Source of the DNA: Macropodus opercularis
Taxonomy: Eukaryota; Chordata; Actinopteri; Anabantiformes; Osphronemidae
Length of the DNA stretch: 64,000 nt
Direction of reading: 5' to 3'
Assembly (NCBI GenBank): GCA_030770545.1
Contig: CM061100.1
Span: 5,587,501-5,651,500 of the forward strand
The notes under the pieces: model-generated
The model's input: only the letters and a program-made list of their open reading frames with translations
The model's database searches: none
Told to the model about the DNA's origin: nothing
Part shown: positions 51,401 through 62,800 of the stretch, piece after piece
Position numbering within the stretch: position 1 is the first letter of the stretch
Layout: each line of letters starts with the position of its first letter
Translations under genes and position numbers: made by a program

Positions 51401-53894
51401 GAAGATAACAGAGTTCAACACATAACGCAAGAGACACAGGCTGAGACACTTAGCGGTAGTTCAGTCAGCAGCAGGCACAGTCCTGCCGCTGGGACGGCTG
51501 CACACAACCTGCCCCCATCTCTCCTCTCCAATTAATCAGACATGCAGTCAAGCATTTCCAGCAGCAAATCAGTTTACTATATAAATCTCTCCTCTTGCAT
51601 ATGTAAGAAACTAAACCTCAGGTTGGGGCACTATTGTTAGACTAACCAATAACAGGCTATTAATGAAAATGCCAATTTCAGCCTCTAGCAGACCAAAAAG
51701 GAAAAGTGCAACAACCCCCTAAAACTAACTAACAAGTTATTTACATTTCTTCTACCTGCCTCCACAGCGTGAGGCTGGGAACATGTGACCTGACTGCAGA
51801 TGTGCAAGGAGACTTTTATTAAGCGCTGCCTCTGGCAGTCAGGAAGAATTAAATATAACTAGGTTAAATGTGTATATGGGTAGCGATGGGAAGTGAAGGT
51901 GCGTGTGTGTGTTTGCTGCATTTGCTGGATGCATGTGTGTTTGCCTGCGAGCGTGAAAACAAAGAATAATCCACAGAAACCAAAAAGACGTCTTTTCACA
52001 TTAAGTCGCATGGCCATCTAGTGCTCGTAGCTATTATGACTCTGTTTGCTGTCAGGGGAGAATGAGGACGGGCTGTGAAGTTGTAATAAAGCCACGTCAG
52101 TAGAAGGACAGAGTCAGGGTGGATCAGCAAAATGGATTTTGTTGCTCGATTTGTTTCTTCAACCCTTTCCAGCTGTCACTCAACAGTGGTTTCCTGTGGT
52201 AACAGATCCACGCAGGAGGAAATTAAAGCTCTTTAATCAAATGATGACAGCACATTTTCAATACGCCTGCAAGTGTCTGTAATATCTGCCCTGTTTATTT
52301 ACGTTTTATCCACAGTGGCCGTTAGAATTTTATGTGCTTGTATCCAGAGTTTAACCTGAAGACATTTGAAGCGCTCCTGCCATTTTAAAGATGTTGTGCA
52401 TTCTCTGTGGCTCAATCCTCGCGGTGCATCGTGGCTCTTTGGTCTATAAAGTCATTCAATAAATGAATAAATGGTAGGCGGTAAAAGGTGAACAGTGTTT
52501 CCTGGGTGGCTGTGGTACCTTTCTCCAGTGTTCTCCCTCAGTATATGGGCGGACAGAGAGCAGCCAGTAGCTCTGGTGCTGGCACTGGCACTTTATTTAG
52601 TGGAAAGCCAGGATGACCCAAACGAATTAGCAGCGCCCTGTTTTTTTATTTTTAATTTACTGCAGATGACAGTGCTCAACATTCCTGGCTTCATGAAGCA
52701 GGTGGAATCAATCCTTATATAATAAACCATCTCTTAATTTTAGTAAGTAGCACTAATCTGATATTACAGGAGATTACAAATATTATGTGGAAACTACACA
52801 GCAGTAAAGGTGACAGGTTAATTTCCTTCATCAATAATTAGTGTTTATGATAAAGGGCCAATATGTATAAAACTATCATCGTTTGTCACAGGCGTGCAGA
52901 TGTACTGGCTTGGTTGTTTAATTGAGCTATTGTTTTTACAGTCATTATTCATAATTAAGGTAATTGCTACTATATGCACTGAGCCGCAGTACTTTATTTG
53001 GACGACACAGACTTCACTGCTCTCTAGACACCGACTCGACTGTTGTTTGACAAGCACATTTCATTGCAGGGGAAACTGTGATTTTAAATTTAATGGCGAG
53101 GGAGTGAGGCAGCAGCACCAGTAGACAGAAAAGTAAAAAGTGACCCCAGTCGCACGATTGGCAGCCCGCTGTAGCAAAACAAAGCTGCTGTGCTCCTGTC
53201 TGAACGTCTCTTGCTCATTCTGCAGTGGGAGCTGTCCAACCGACTGAGGAGCAGGAGGGCTGATGTCGAACACAGACACAAAACTATCAAGGACAAAAAT
53301 ATGTTACAGAGCAGGATAAAGACTTACAGGCAGCAAAGTCGAGCCACTGTCAGTATGTTCTTATTTCAGTGATAACTGGTATATTTTCAGAGCTGTTGTC
53401 TGTAGAGTACAGTAACAGTACAGCAGTGCATTTTCACACTAACTATTAATTATCATTTTATCACGTACAGTCCAAAGTAAAGTTCCCAGGTATTATGATT
53501 ACGTGCGTACTGTAGAAGTGTACTTTCAAATCAAGCATACTACATACTACTGCATACTACTACAGGACCAGTCCGCTTTCTAGCACACTGCTGTGATCAC
53601 AGAGCTGCCCAGCGTGTGTGGGGTCAGAGTTCTTTTCCAGCGGTGATGTCAGCTTAGCTAAGATCCTCCTAAAGGTCGGATGATAAGGTTGTAGATTTTA
53701 TTCTAAGGCAGTACTCAGTCAGCAAATGTGCGCTGGGTTTGTTCACTGGAAAATTAAGTAGCCAGGCAGCTGCTTTTTTGTTCGATAGATTTGTAATCAG
53801 GGTGCAGGCAGGGTCACACCCAGGCTGATGTATTCATCTACTGAGGACAGATAAATACCTGTCACTGTGCCTGATCTTGATCTCTCTGACGCAG
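48458..53894 (+). other. astn2 intron, 5437 bp
   Basis: The intron runs from GTTAGT to ACGCAG and splits the first EGF-like module. It contains an AT-rich palindromic stretch near 51119-51145 and a short possible retrotransposon remnant at 51230-51265. No exon or RNA gene was recognised. Confidence 0.87.
51230..51265 (-). mobile_element. Short retrotransposon remnant, possible
   Basis: On the minus strand the words GTGGTGACCTGTCCAGAGTT and TACCCTGGCT resemble the segment GGCGACCTGTCCAGGGTGTACCC found just upstream of the 3' tail in the fish repeat family seen at 41911-42020. Only about 35 bp match and no target duplication was found. Confidence 0.4.
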
Positions 53895-53979
53895 GAGAAT
53901 GCAGCTGTCACGAGGGATTCTCCCCTGACCCTGTGCACAAACACCTCTGTGTTCGCAGCGACTGGGGTCGCAACGAAGG
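53895..53979 (+). CDS. astn2: astn2 coding exon: second half of first EGF-like module
   Basis: The acceptor is CTGACGCAG at 53894 and the donor is GAAGG|GTAAGT at 53979/53980. Length is 85 nt, phase 1 in and phase 2 out. The peptide begins GECSCHEGFSPDP and continues VHKHLCVRSDWGRNEG. Its three cysteines complete a six-cysteine EGF-like pattern with the previous exon, so the module is split by the 5.4 kb intron. CHEG(F/Y)xPDPVHKHLCVRSDWG is a strongly conserved astrotactin motif. The exon is very short, and its call depends on homology and phase agreement on both sides. Confidence 0.94.
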
Positions 53980-54706
53980 GTAAGTGCTGTCTGCTCTCTG
54001 CGCTCATATCTAAAACCTCACTTGTACTTAAATGACCCTGACTGGTGTCGCCGCCTCCAGTCCCAGCTGCATTAGAGCATGATATTAACTTTACATGGAG
54101 TAAAGGTGAATTGTTCAGTGTGATGGATTAGCTGTGAGGCGAGTTTCAAGTCTCTGAGTTGATCTTGGGAGTATTTAAATGAATGGGAACCAAGGCAGAA
54201 AATCTTACTGTATGCTTTCACTAATGTAAAATATAAGCAATTTGTAGTTAATGGACTAAAGCAGGCAAATGTACCTGTCGACTGTGTGTAGACTGAAGGG
54301 GGAGAAGGTGGGAGTGAGAGTTAGGATGTGAAACAAACGAGTGGGGGATGAGAGTCCATGGCAGAATGATATCAACTGGAAAATGACATGATGGGAGAAA
54401 GCAACATGAGCATCTTTCTGACTCTGACAATTAACCGGCTTAGCCCATCATCAGTTGATTTCAAAGGTCACGTTGTTATTCATCTGCATGTTCCGTCTGC
54501 TGGATTCACTCAATCACAGCTTTTACTGACTGAGTGACTTTAACTTTGAGTCTGTTCTTCATGTTTCCCAAATTCACTGCCCGGAGTCTTTAATCGTTTT
54601 GGTTAGACCCACAACTAATCGCCCCATCTTTCACATTTCTTCACCAAATTAACGTCATTCTAATGCCACTGTCTTTGATGTGTTGTTTTTTCTCTGCTCT
54701 GTCAAG
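53980..54706 (+). other. astn2 intron, 727 bp
   Basis: This is the shortest complete intron in the window, running from GTAAGT to GTCAAG. Apart from the splice signals and the pyrimidine-rich end (54678-54703), I see nothing in it. Confidence 0.9.
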
Positions 54707-54781
54707 CCCTTGGCCTTACGCTAACTTGGAGAAGGGCTATGACCTAGTTACGGGAGAGCAGGCCCCAGAGAGGATCTTCAG
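54707..54781 (+). CDS. astn2: astn2 coding exon: post-EGF segment
   Basis: The acceptor is CTCTGTCAAG at 54706, a less common A before AG but behind a good pyrimidine tract. The donor is TTCAG|GTGAGT at 54781/54782. Length is 75 nt, phase 2 to phase 2, adding 25 residues. The peptide reads PWPYANLEKGYDLVTGEQAP, then ERIFR. Mammalian ASTN2 has the near-identical PWPYTTLERGYDLVTGEQAP, while ASTN1 has a different sequence after PWPY, so this exon is one of the best paralogue discriminators. It is the shortest exon seen and lies between the two shortest complete flanking introns, 727 bp and 1897 bp. Confidence 0.94.
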
Positions 54782-56678
54782 GTGAGTCCTTCACTTCTGC
54801 CGCGTCTCCTGAGAGCACGGCTTCCACCGGCCATCTGTGACTCACAGTGGGGGCGGACGAATGCAGCGTTCTCAGCGCGTGCATGTGGGTGTTGCGACAT
54901 GCAGACGAGCATCCGGCACAAACACGCAGGCACAGTTGGATGGACACACAAATGCACCTCGCGCTACAGTCGGGTGGAGTCCTCGCGCGGACAAGTGGCC
55001 CGAGGGGCAGCCCTGCACACACGCCTCGCAGATGCTCTTACTGCCATTTTTGTTAGACTTCTCATTCTTGATGGGGTGACTGTGTGTGACAAGCTCTTCT
55101 ATTTTAAAAAATGTTTCATAATGCAGTTCTATTGTGTGTGCTACTTTGATATTTGTGCTTTGTGTTTCTTTTAGAGCATTACACACACATTCAGATAAGG
55201 TTTGACAATCACATAGTCAAATGGTGTTGTCACGCCTTCATGCAGTTTTCTGCTGTGACTTCATATTTATTATTGACAGACCACGTCTCTCGTCAATGAC
55301 CCTGCTCCCCTTCAGTTTCCTTCTCAGCATTAGTCCACTCTAAGAAATGCGGCTCTCAGTCCAGCATCTCCATTGTGCTCAGAAACACCTTACACCTCCT
55401 AGCTGCACAGCTGCCTGTTAAAAGAACCAGGTAGGGAGATAGGGACCGGTACGGGCGTCCACACGCACTCAGGCGGAAGCCACATCCACTTGCTTTGTGG
55501 AAGCACCATCAGTCTAGAGGCTGTGAAGGGAGGAAAAGGAAACGCACACACACACACACACACAGTGGCAGAAATGCATTCGGCTGTGGGCATGCGGCTA
55601 CAGATAGCGGACAAAGTGTGAAAAGATGCAGCAAGTGGAAAGCTGAAGTGTGTTTTCCGTTGGAAGGTTTATATACCAGGGAAGAGAAGAGACTGCACTG
55701 CTCTTCATCTGGACTGTGTTAGTACAAGTCGGATAGCAGTGAAAAGCCGAGCGCGATTGACTTCACAGATGGGAGCTTTGGAGAAAACCAGTCCCGCCTC
55801 CAGCTTTATTTAGGCTTTCAGGGAGAACATACAGTGAGCATGTCGAGAACAGAAGCCATGAGATGAGTGTGATGCACCAGGCAGTAAGGGGACGTTGGAA
55901 TGAGTTAATATACAGGCTGTTTTATAACATAAAACACCACGTTCCACTAATCGCATCTCGTATGCACAAAGGAGCGTCTGACAGGTTGGATGTCAGGATA
56001 ATTTAAAAGTGGATACACTTAAATGCTGCGACAGCGGTGAGAAAGCGATGCTCTCCTGATATGTTTTATGGGGGAGTGAAATGAGAAATAAAATGAAGAC
56101 TGTTGACAGGCGAACCCATTCAGGCTTGGTTTCCAGATTTCCAGCCAGATACATTAAACGCACATAACACAGTGCATGCACAGCCTTGTTGCTCCCAGTG
56201 CAGCCCTTGCCAGGTGTTGTTTTTTCCCAGGCGACGCGTCTAGACCCCCTGCAGAGAGTGTCCTCCTGAGCATAATGATCACTCAGCAGAAGCAAAACAA
56301 AATATATATATATTTCACGCTGCCTTGAACAGTGGTCGTCAGCAGACGTTTCTCCACAAGCAAACGCACAGAGCTGTGTCAAAAGGAAAATAGTTTAATG
56401 TCACAACATCACAAAATATGTAAAATTGTAACAGACTTCTCATGGGGAGGTCCAAAAGATTGACTTCCTGTCAGTTGTTCCCCAGATGGATATTGCCACA
56501 TATTGCTTTAATAGTAATTTAATGAAGGATGAGAGAATGACCATTTATACTGCACGAACCACACGACGCTACTGCAATGTAAACATTCTATGCTACTTGA
56601 TGTGCTCGTACAGTACGTGATCGCGTGGAATAATGAAATGTGACATTAGTTCGATGTCTTGTGGTTCTGCCAACACAG
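54782..56678 (+). other. astn2 intron, 1897 bp
   Basis: The intron runs from GTGAGT to ACACAG. It holds a (CA)10 tract at 55545-55564 and a GC-richer first 250 bases that create overlapping chance open frames on both strands. No exon was recognised. Confidence 0.9.
55545..55564. repeat. (CA)10 microsatellite
   Basis: A perfect CA run of 20 bp in the intron before the last visible exon. Confidence 0.97.
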
Positions 56679-56816
56679 ATCATTCTACAGTCTGGGCCAA
56701 GGCTTGTGGCTGCCAGTCAGCAAGAGCTTTGTAGTGCCACCAGTGGAGCTGTCAATCAACCCCATCGCCAGCTGTAAGACAGATGTGTTGGTGACTGAGG
56801 ATCCAGGGGAAGTCAG
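56679..56816 (+). CDS. astn2: astn2 coding exon: ectodomain between first EGF module and next cysteine-rich region
   Basis: The acceptor is CCAACACAG at 56678 and the donor is GTCAG|GTCAGT at 56816/56817. Length is 138 nt, phase 2 to phase 2. The frame gives SFYSLGQGLWLPVSKSFVVP, then PVELSINPIASCKTDVLVTE and DPGEVR. This matches mammalian ASTN2 almost residue for residue, with Ile for Leu after INP and Gly-Glu for Ala-Asp near the end. ASTN1 has [21 protein letters not shown] at this place, so ASTN2 is favoured. In mammals the next residues begin EEAMLSTYF; no exon encoding them was found in the remaining 7.2 kb, so the gene continues past the window. Confidence 0.95.
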
Positions 56817-59800
56817 GTCAGTCGGACTCCGCTCAGCCCCACACGTTCTGGTCTGGTTAATAAACATGAGCTTATAGGCCCATGAATAATTAATAGAAAT
56901 GTAATTACATTAAAACATTTTAAATAATGTATAAACCTTTATTGTGGTCATTAAATCTTCACATAGAGAAATGTCTGACAAACAAATCTTACCAGGAAAT
57001 TTGTGTAAACAAAGTTGCAGATTTTTGTGAGTCCATAGCGCAATAACACTGGCAACATAAACGTTTTTCACCTAACAAGCGACTAAACGCTGGCATGCGT
57101 CAGTGCAGCTGAGCATCACAGCGCAACGCAGCGGCATCTGCAGATCAAAACAATCGCTCCGCTCTGCAGCCGAACTGCCACAGCCTGGAATACGACGTTT
57201 CATTTGAAAACCAAATCTGCCACTGTCGCATGAAAGTGTTGCTTTGTCACATAATGTGCAGGAAGTATTACTGTAGTAATGGAAACACCGAATGTGAAAC
57301 ACTATAATCAGTTTGTGTCACTATGGGAAAGCATGAAATAATACAGATGCATAAAGTCTCTGCGTATTTTTTAGTTCACACATGTTAAACATTTAGAGAG
57401 TTGTTATGACACAGGGTGCAGATGACTGTGTTTTACAGGTGTGTGCCTGTAAAATAAAAAGAGTAGCACCAAGTCAGACTGGCCATCAGTGGAAGGGAGG
57501 TCTTTTTAACTAATATTAGACAGATCATATGAAACAAAGCCAGTGTTAACTTGCTGTTTTTGCCTGAAACGACATGACGCCAGGATTCAGACCTTTGAAA
57601 ACATAAAGGAGCAATGACATGTTGTATGACTGATTAAAAGCTCACTTCAGCCGGAGTAATGAGTTGATGTTCTGTATTTGGTTAATGATTAGTCCCTGTA
57701 ACATAGAAGGATGTGTCAGATTGTCATGAATAATGCAGACAGCTCATTATTCAAAGCATTTCTGCGCAACACAGTCCCACGAGACCTTATGGAATTTTTC
57801 GCTGATGCACATTCCCTGAGAGTTTATGGAGGCACTGATGTCAGCCATGATAGACGTGTCGACGTGGGAAGTGGAGAAATACAAAATAGTGAAGGTGTGT
57901 CTTTTAAAATGATGCATATCGCTCTATTTTTCCTCTGCCCTTCATCTGACTCACCAAACCTGATGCGATTTATTCTAGATGAGAAAAGATAAGTGAGGGT
58001 CAAGGTAAGTGTCAGCTTAACTAAGCTCAGCTTTCAAATGAAGACACTGTGCCTCTCGCTGTCAACATCGCTCGACCTCACGTTGACTTGAGTCGCTTTT
58101 AAAATGACATTCGCCGTGTTTACACTTTTTTTCCAGTAGTTACTTGGCATTAGTAGAGATTTATCTACTTTATCAGGCTCAAATCCATATTTCTAATTTT
58201 CTGTAGTTGTAGCTGGCCGCGCTGATTAGTTTGGCTCAGGAGAATTAATGGAGCTCTATGTAGCTGTGGTTTTAAGCACTAGACGAGCTTTGAGTTAACC
58301 TTGTTTTCAGTGAGATCTGCTTTAATTCAAAATGTGTGTTTTGAGTCATACTGTATCTTTTTAATAATTTAGTCCATTATTATGTCGCTGTTAAACTAAA
58401 ACGTAATTTTAATAGGGAGCTGAGGTTTCAGCGGTCAGATAAATAGAGCACAAGGCCGGCCCTTAGCGGCAGATAACGTGCTCACCTGAACTCTTTTACC
58501 GCCTCTAAGAGGAATCGTGGAATTTTAGAAAACTGAAAAGACCATACAGCCTGTTACGTGTTGGTGGAAGTTCATTCGTTGTCACTCAGCTTAACCAGCG
58601 CGTTGCAAATTCCACCTCCCAGATTGAGCGTGGAGGTTTTATCGGAGCTTAAGCCTGCTGCCTGGCACTGGCCATACGTTAAGGCGCGTATTTCCTTCAG
58701 TCGCTCCACCTGCAAAGTGCAGCACATTTAATTCCAAGCTCTGCAGACGCAGACTCCTTCTGAACGTACACGTTCGGCTGCAAGGTGAACATAAAAGGGA
58801 TGAACTGAACAAGTGGGATATTTTAGAGATTTTTTTTTTTGGTTATAGTGTTTTAATCTGTGTTTTTGTCTGCAGCCGTTTCCATGAGGGTGACTATGGA
58901 TTGTAGAAGCCAGAAGCTGCAGTGTTGTGTGTTTTCTCTGATTAGAGTGAACCTCTGGCTGTGTTAGAAATCGAGCCTTTGTCTTGGTAGCGGTGGACAA
59001 CAAGCACCCAGTGTACACGTATATGGTCGCTGTAAGCTGGTTGCATTAAAGCTTCCCTTGCACTTTGCACTTGACTATTTGTCTGTAACCGCATTGAACT
59101 TTAAGTCTCTGGTTTTTCTTCTTTATTTGGTCTCTCTCATATGACATGTCAAACACTTCATGAATCACAATGTGCCGTGATTCATTCAATGTAAACTGTG
59201 CTCAACGACTGGCATTTTTGTCAATAGGGAACAGTTAATACCACTGAGTAACTGGTGATTAATGACCTCACTCACTGTGATCAAGGAAACCATCAAAATG
59301 TGCCATTACCAATAGTCCAATGCATCTGCTGGAGCCTGACATCAGGAAGCATAAATCTACTGGCCCATACTCCAGATCTGTGTCTGAACTGTTTCACAGC
59401 TCTCCATTCCAACCATTGAACTGATGCATCAGTCTTTATTTTATCACTTCGGTTCACCTGCTGGTTTTTTTCCCCAGTGATTATAGCGAGCTTAAAGAAA
59501 ATGCACTCTATTCAATGACGAAGGAGCTTGATGAGAGTCAGCATATTTGTGTGGAGCTGGAACAAGAGCATTAATCAAGTGCAGGGGTAGACCAATAACG
59601 GGCTGCGTAATCATGCCGGAGCAGCGCTCTAACTTTGGGCAGTGTCACCTGGTCATTCATCATCTGGAAAAGCAAGAGGCAGGGAGGGAGATTAATAACA
59701 AGTACATTAGTCAGTGTTTAGATGCAACCAACGTTGCAGAGTCGCGGTGCCAAAGGAGATGATCTTGATTTCCTAATGGCGCCTTCACAATTTGAGCTGT

Positions 59801-62800
59801 TGTTGACTTTAGCGACATGTGCGCCGTGTCAGATAAACAGTGATGTATGTGGATTTCTTCGCTCCCTTCAGGTTCAAAATAAGACACAAACCGAGCTTGT
59901 TGTTGTCCATATCGTGTATAATTCAATATTTCTATCCGCAAAGTTTTCTTCAGCCTCCATTTTACCAGTTGTTCTCCCTGTCTTGCAACAGGCCTCTTGA
60001 AATTGATTGTTGTTTCATTTTCTGCCCACTTTTCCCTCTGGTGGAATGCGAGCGCGTTAGCATGCACCTCACAGCCGCGACTACCCATTATGTTTGTCTG
60101 CCTCACCTTCCCCACCCTCTGCTTTCCTCTGAATTAAGGAGTCATTTGTCAGTGTTTTGAGTGCTTGGCAGAAATAAAACAGATTCGCAGAATGCCATGT
60201 GTTGCCTGTCTAATTCAGAAAAATTGAGTGGCCAAATAAAGAGAAGAGAAGTGACACACAAAGACAGAGAGGAGAAAGAAATGTTTCTTCCGTGGCTATT
60301 GTTCCAAGACGGGAACAGCAGACTATACCTTTGTGACTTTGCTACGCAAAGACACCGCTTAGAGCGAGTCATAAAAATGAGGCTTAGGTTGTATAAAAAA
60401 CAAAAAGGCATCAGACAAACCACAGGGTCCTGGGGAAACAACAAATAAACAAGCTAATTTCAGCACTCTGCCTACATTTACACATTTGTGCGGTGGGATC
60501 ATAAGAACCTTCCCAAACCAGCTACTGTGGAAGGAACTCGGACAACAAACCCTCGACAGCAGACCCACATTGGTGCTGACTTGTCGGCCTCCAATACCGT
60601 GACCAGTCCTGGATAACGGAGCGAACATCACGCTGGTCTGTGTTCATTTACCAGATAGACAAACCTGTAGCTCAGCCTCAACACTGCTGCGTTATAAAGC
60701 TGGTCTACAGTATAATAGTCACTCTATCACAACACACGTGCACATTTTGTTAATGAGCAGAGCTTTGAACCACTCTGACTCTCTGCTCTGGTGCCTTGTT
60801 TCAAATGTAGGTGTCTAGTTTTTGAGGCTGTGGCATTTATGTTGCTTGCCAGCTGTTGTTGCCCAGCAACTAAAAACAAGCACATACAGTACAATAATAA
60901 TAGTTTCTCTCTCTGCACTACACGCAGCCATATGATGGTGACCCTCACATCCGCCAACTGTGCAACAGCCTTTTGTCAGTAATCCCACTACTCGCCAAGG
61001 AGCATCCACATCTGTCAAGGAGCTTGGTTCCAGAGTGTAAGCTGTGCATAGAGGTGAGCCCAACTGCGTTTTGTTGGTCGCGCTCACCTTCAGGCACCTT
61101 CTCCACAGAGAGGTCCACCGCGACTTACCTCAGCACAGCCGACACTGAGACTTGAAGAGTCTTTGGCTCGGGGTTTGTCGACCAGCTTGTTTTCCCAGAG
61201 CAGAAAGTAAAGTTGGTTGTTTCACTACAGTATGTTGGATGCGCTTTGGTACCAAGAAGCGCTGGGCTGCCTGTGAGTCTTTCAGGTCCATACTATACCG
61301 TATGTTAGGAGGATGTGTTTCCCTATTTGGGATCAAGTAAAGAAACTTGACTGTGCACATCAGACTTGGACTAGATTGGACTTTGATGTTCTGGACCAGT
61401 TTTGATGATCGCAGGGTGATGTTCCCACTTTATTTAGATGATGCTCGCTTAGTGTGATCATTACAGTCCCTTTGTTCTCTCTGTGTTTTTAGGGCATACA
61501 CACTGTGATGAAAATCATTACAATGCAAAAATAAAAGGAGAAATTTTGCATTAAATTAGTTCTTCATTTCACTTTACCAGACATTCATTACAAAAGCTTT
61601 ACCCAGAATGCGGCACAGAGTTGAAGTGCCTCCGTAGATGTGAAATCATGTTTTAAGTATTGCCTCCTGTGGCAGCCGCTCTTCACAAGCATGTCAACCT
61701 TCCTCTTCTCGGCTGTGGCTGAGTTTTTTTTTCAGTACCCAAGACCCAAATCATTCCCTGCTCTGGCCATCGTTCACAGCTTGCACCCAGCAGAGAGAGA
61801 GGGGCTGATTTATGCCGCACAAAACCCGGGGGAGAGAAAAAATACGCTCACTGTGTCATAACAGTGCAGTAAACAGCGTACAGCAGTTTAATGGTTGTTG
61901 TAATATGAAAACAGCAAAACCGTTTTTATATGTTTTATATTCATATCCGCTTTAAACCACGTTACGTCCTGTGCCGTGTTTGCGTTGGAATGAACGCTCA
62001 CATTAGCTCACACACCTACAGTGAAGTCTGAGAACAAACGAATAAGCACGTTTTGTTCTGATACCTGTCTGCGTTTTGCGTTAGGCCTCTTTTTTTAATA
62101 TTCATTGTGTGACAGCGAGGACACTGAGTGATTCGCTATCAGCACCGTGTCAGCGAGGTTTGATCCGGCAAAGGAGACGGTGTCAGTGCGCTGTCAGCGA
62201 GTCGTAAGACTTCACCGCTCACGCGAGGAAGACGGGCCAGTTTCTGGCTGCTGTGCCATAAAACGAACATGAAAGCTGCGTTTTTAATACGAAGAACCTC
62301 TCAGCAGGAGCAGCGTGTGCTGTTAAACACAACTCCAAACGCTGATCACACATGGGGAGAAACTATTTAAAAAATTCTGGAAAATACCTTATTTTCTGGT
62401 TGTAGTGTGATGTAGAATGTAGAACTCACCCACTCACCTTGAATCCTCACCCACGTATTTTAATAACGGTGGATGAAGCCTTCCTGCCACTTTGAAGAAC
62501 AGCAGCAGCGTCAGTGTGCATTATTAGCTCGGTGTCTTTTTACACTGGCACGTGTTAAGAGAAATCCACACATGGTGACTGTGGCGTTGCTTTCTCCTCG
62601 CTCAGCGGGGCAGCGGCCTTTTGATCATTCGAGATCTTGTTGCTGCTTGTAGAGTCAAGTCGTCCTGGCAGCACACCGTGGTCCCCGCGGCGCCATTGCC
62701 AGAACCAGTGCTTTTGTTTATTTGCAAAGGAGAACACAGGGGTTGCTCTGCCCTGCGCTGACTCTGACAGCAGACACGCAGAGCTCAGCGTCTCAACGCG

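Larger units (their letters stand above)
14797..56816 (+). other. astn2: Astrotactin-2 gene, internal portion (eight exons and seven complete introns)
   Basis: Eight exons on one strand join in a single open frame with matching phases: 0/1, 1/1, 1/1, 1/1, 1/1, 1/2, 2/2, 2/2. All introns are GT-AG. The joined 1310 nt encode about 436 residues that align along their length with vertebrate astrotactins as I know them. ASTN2-like signatures include LVTGEQAPE, QGLWLPVSKSFVVPPVEL and CKTDVLVTEDP, where ASTN1 has clearly different residues. Astrotactins are neuronal two-pass membrane proteins. ASTN1 acts in glia-guided neuronal migration; ASTN2 is reported to bind ASTN1 and control its surface level, and to affect synaptic protein trafficking. 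The gene is open at both ends here: no start codon exon, no stop codon. The paralogue call is from remembered sequence, not a search. Confidence 0.93.
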
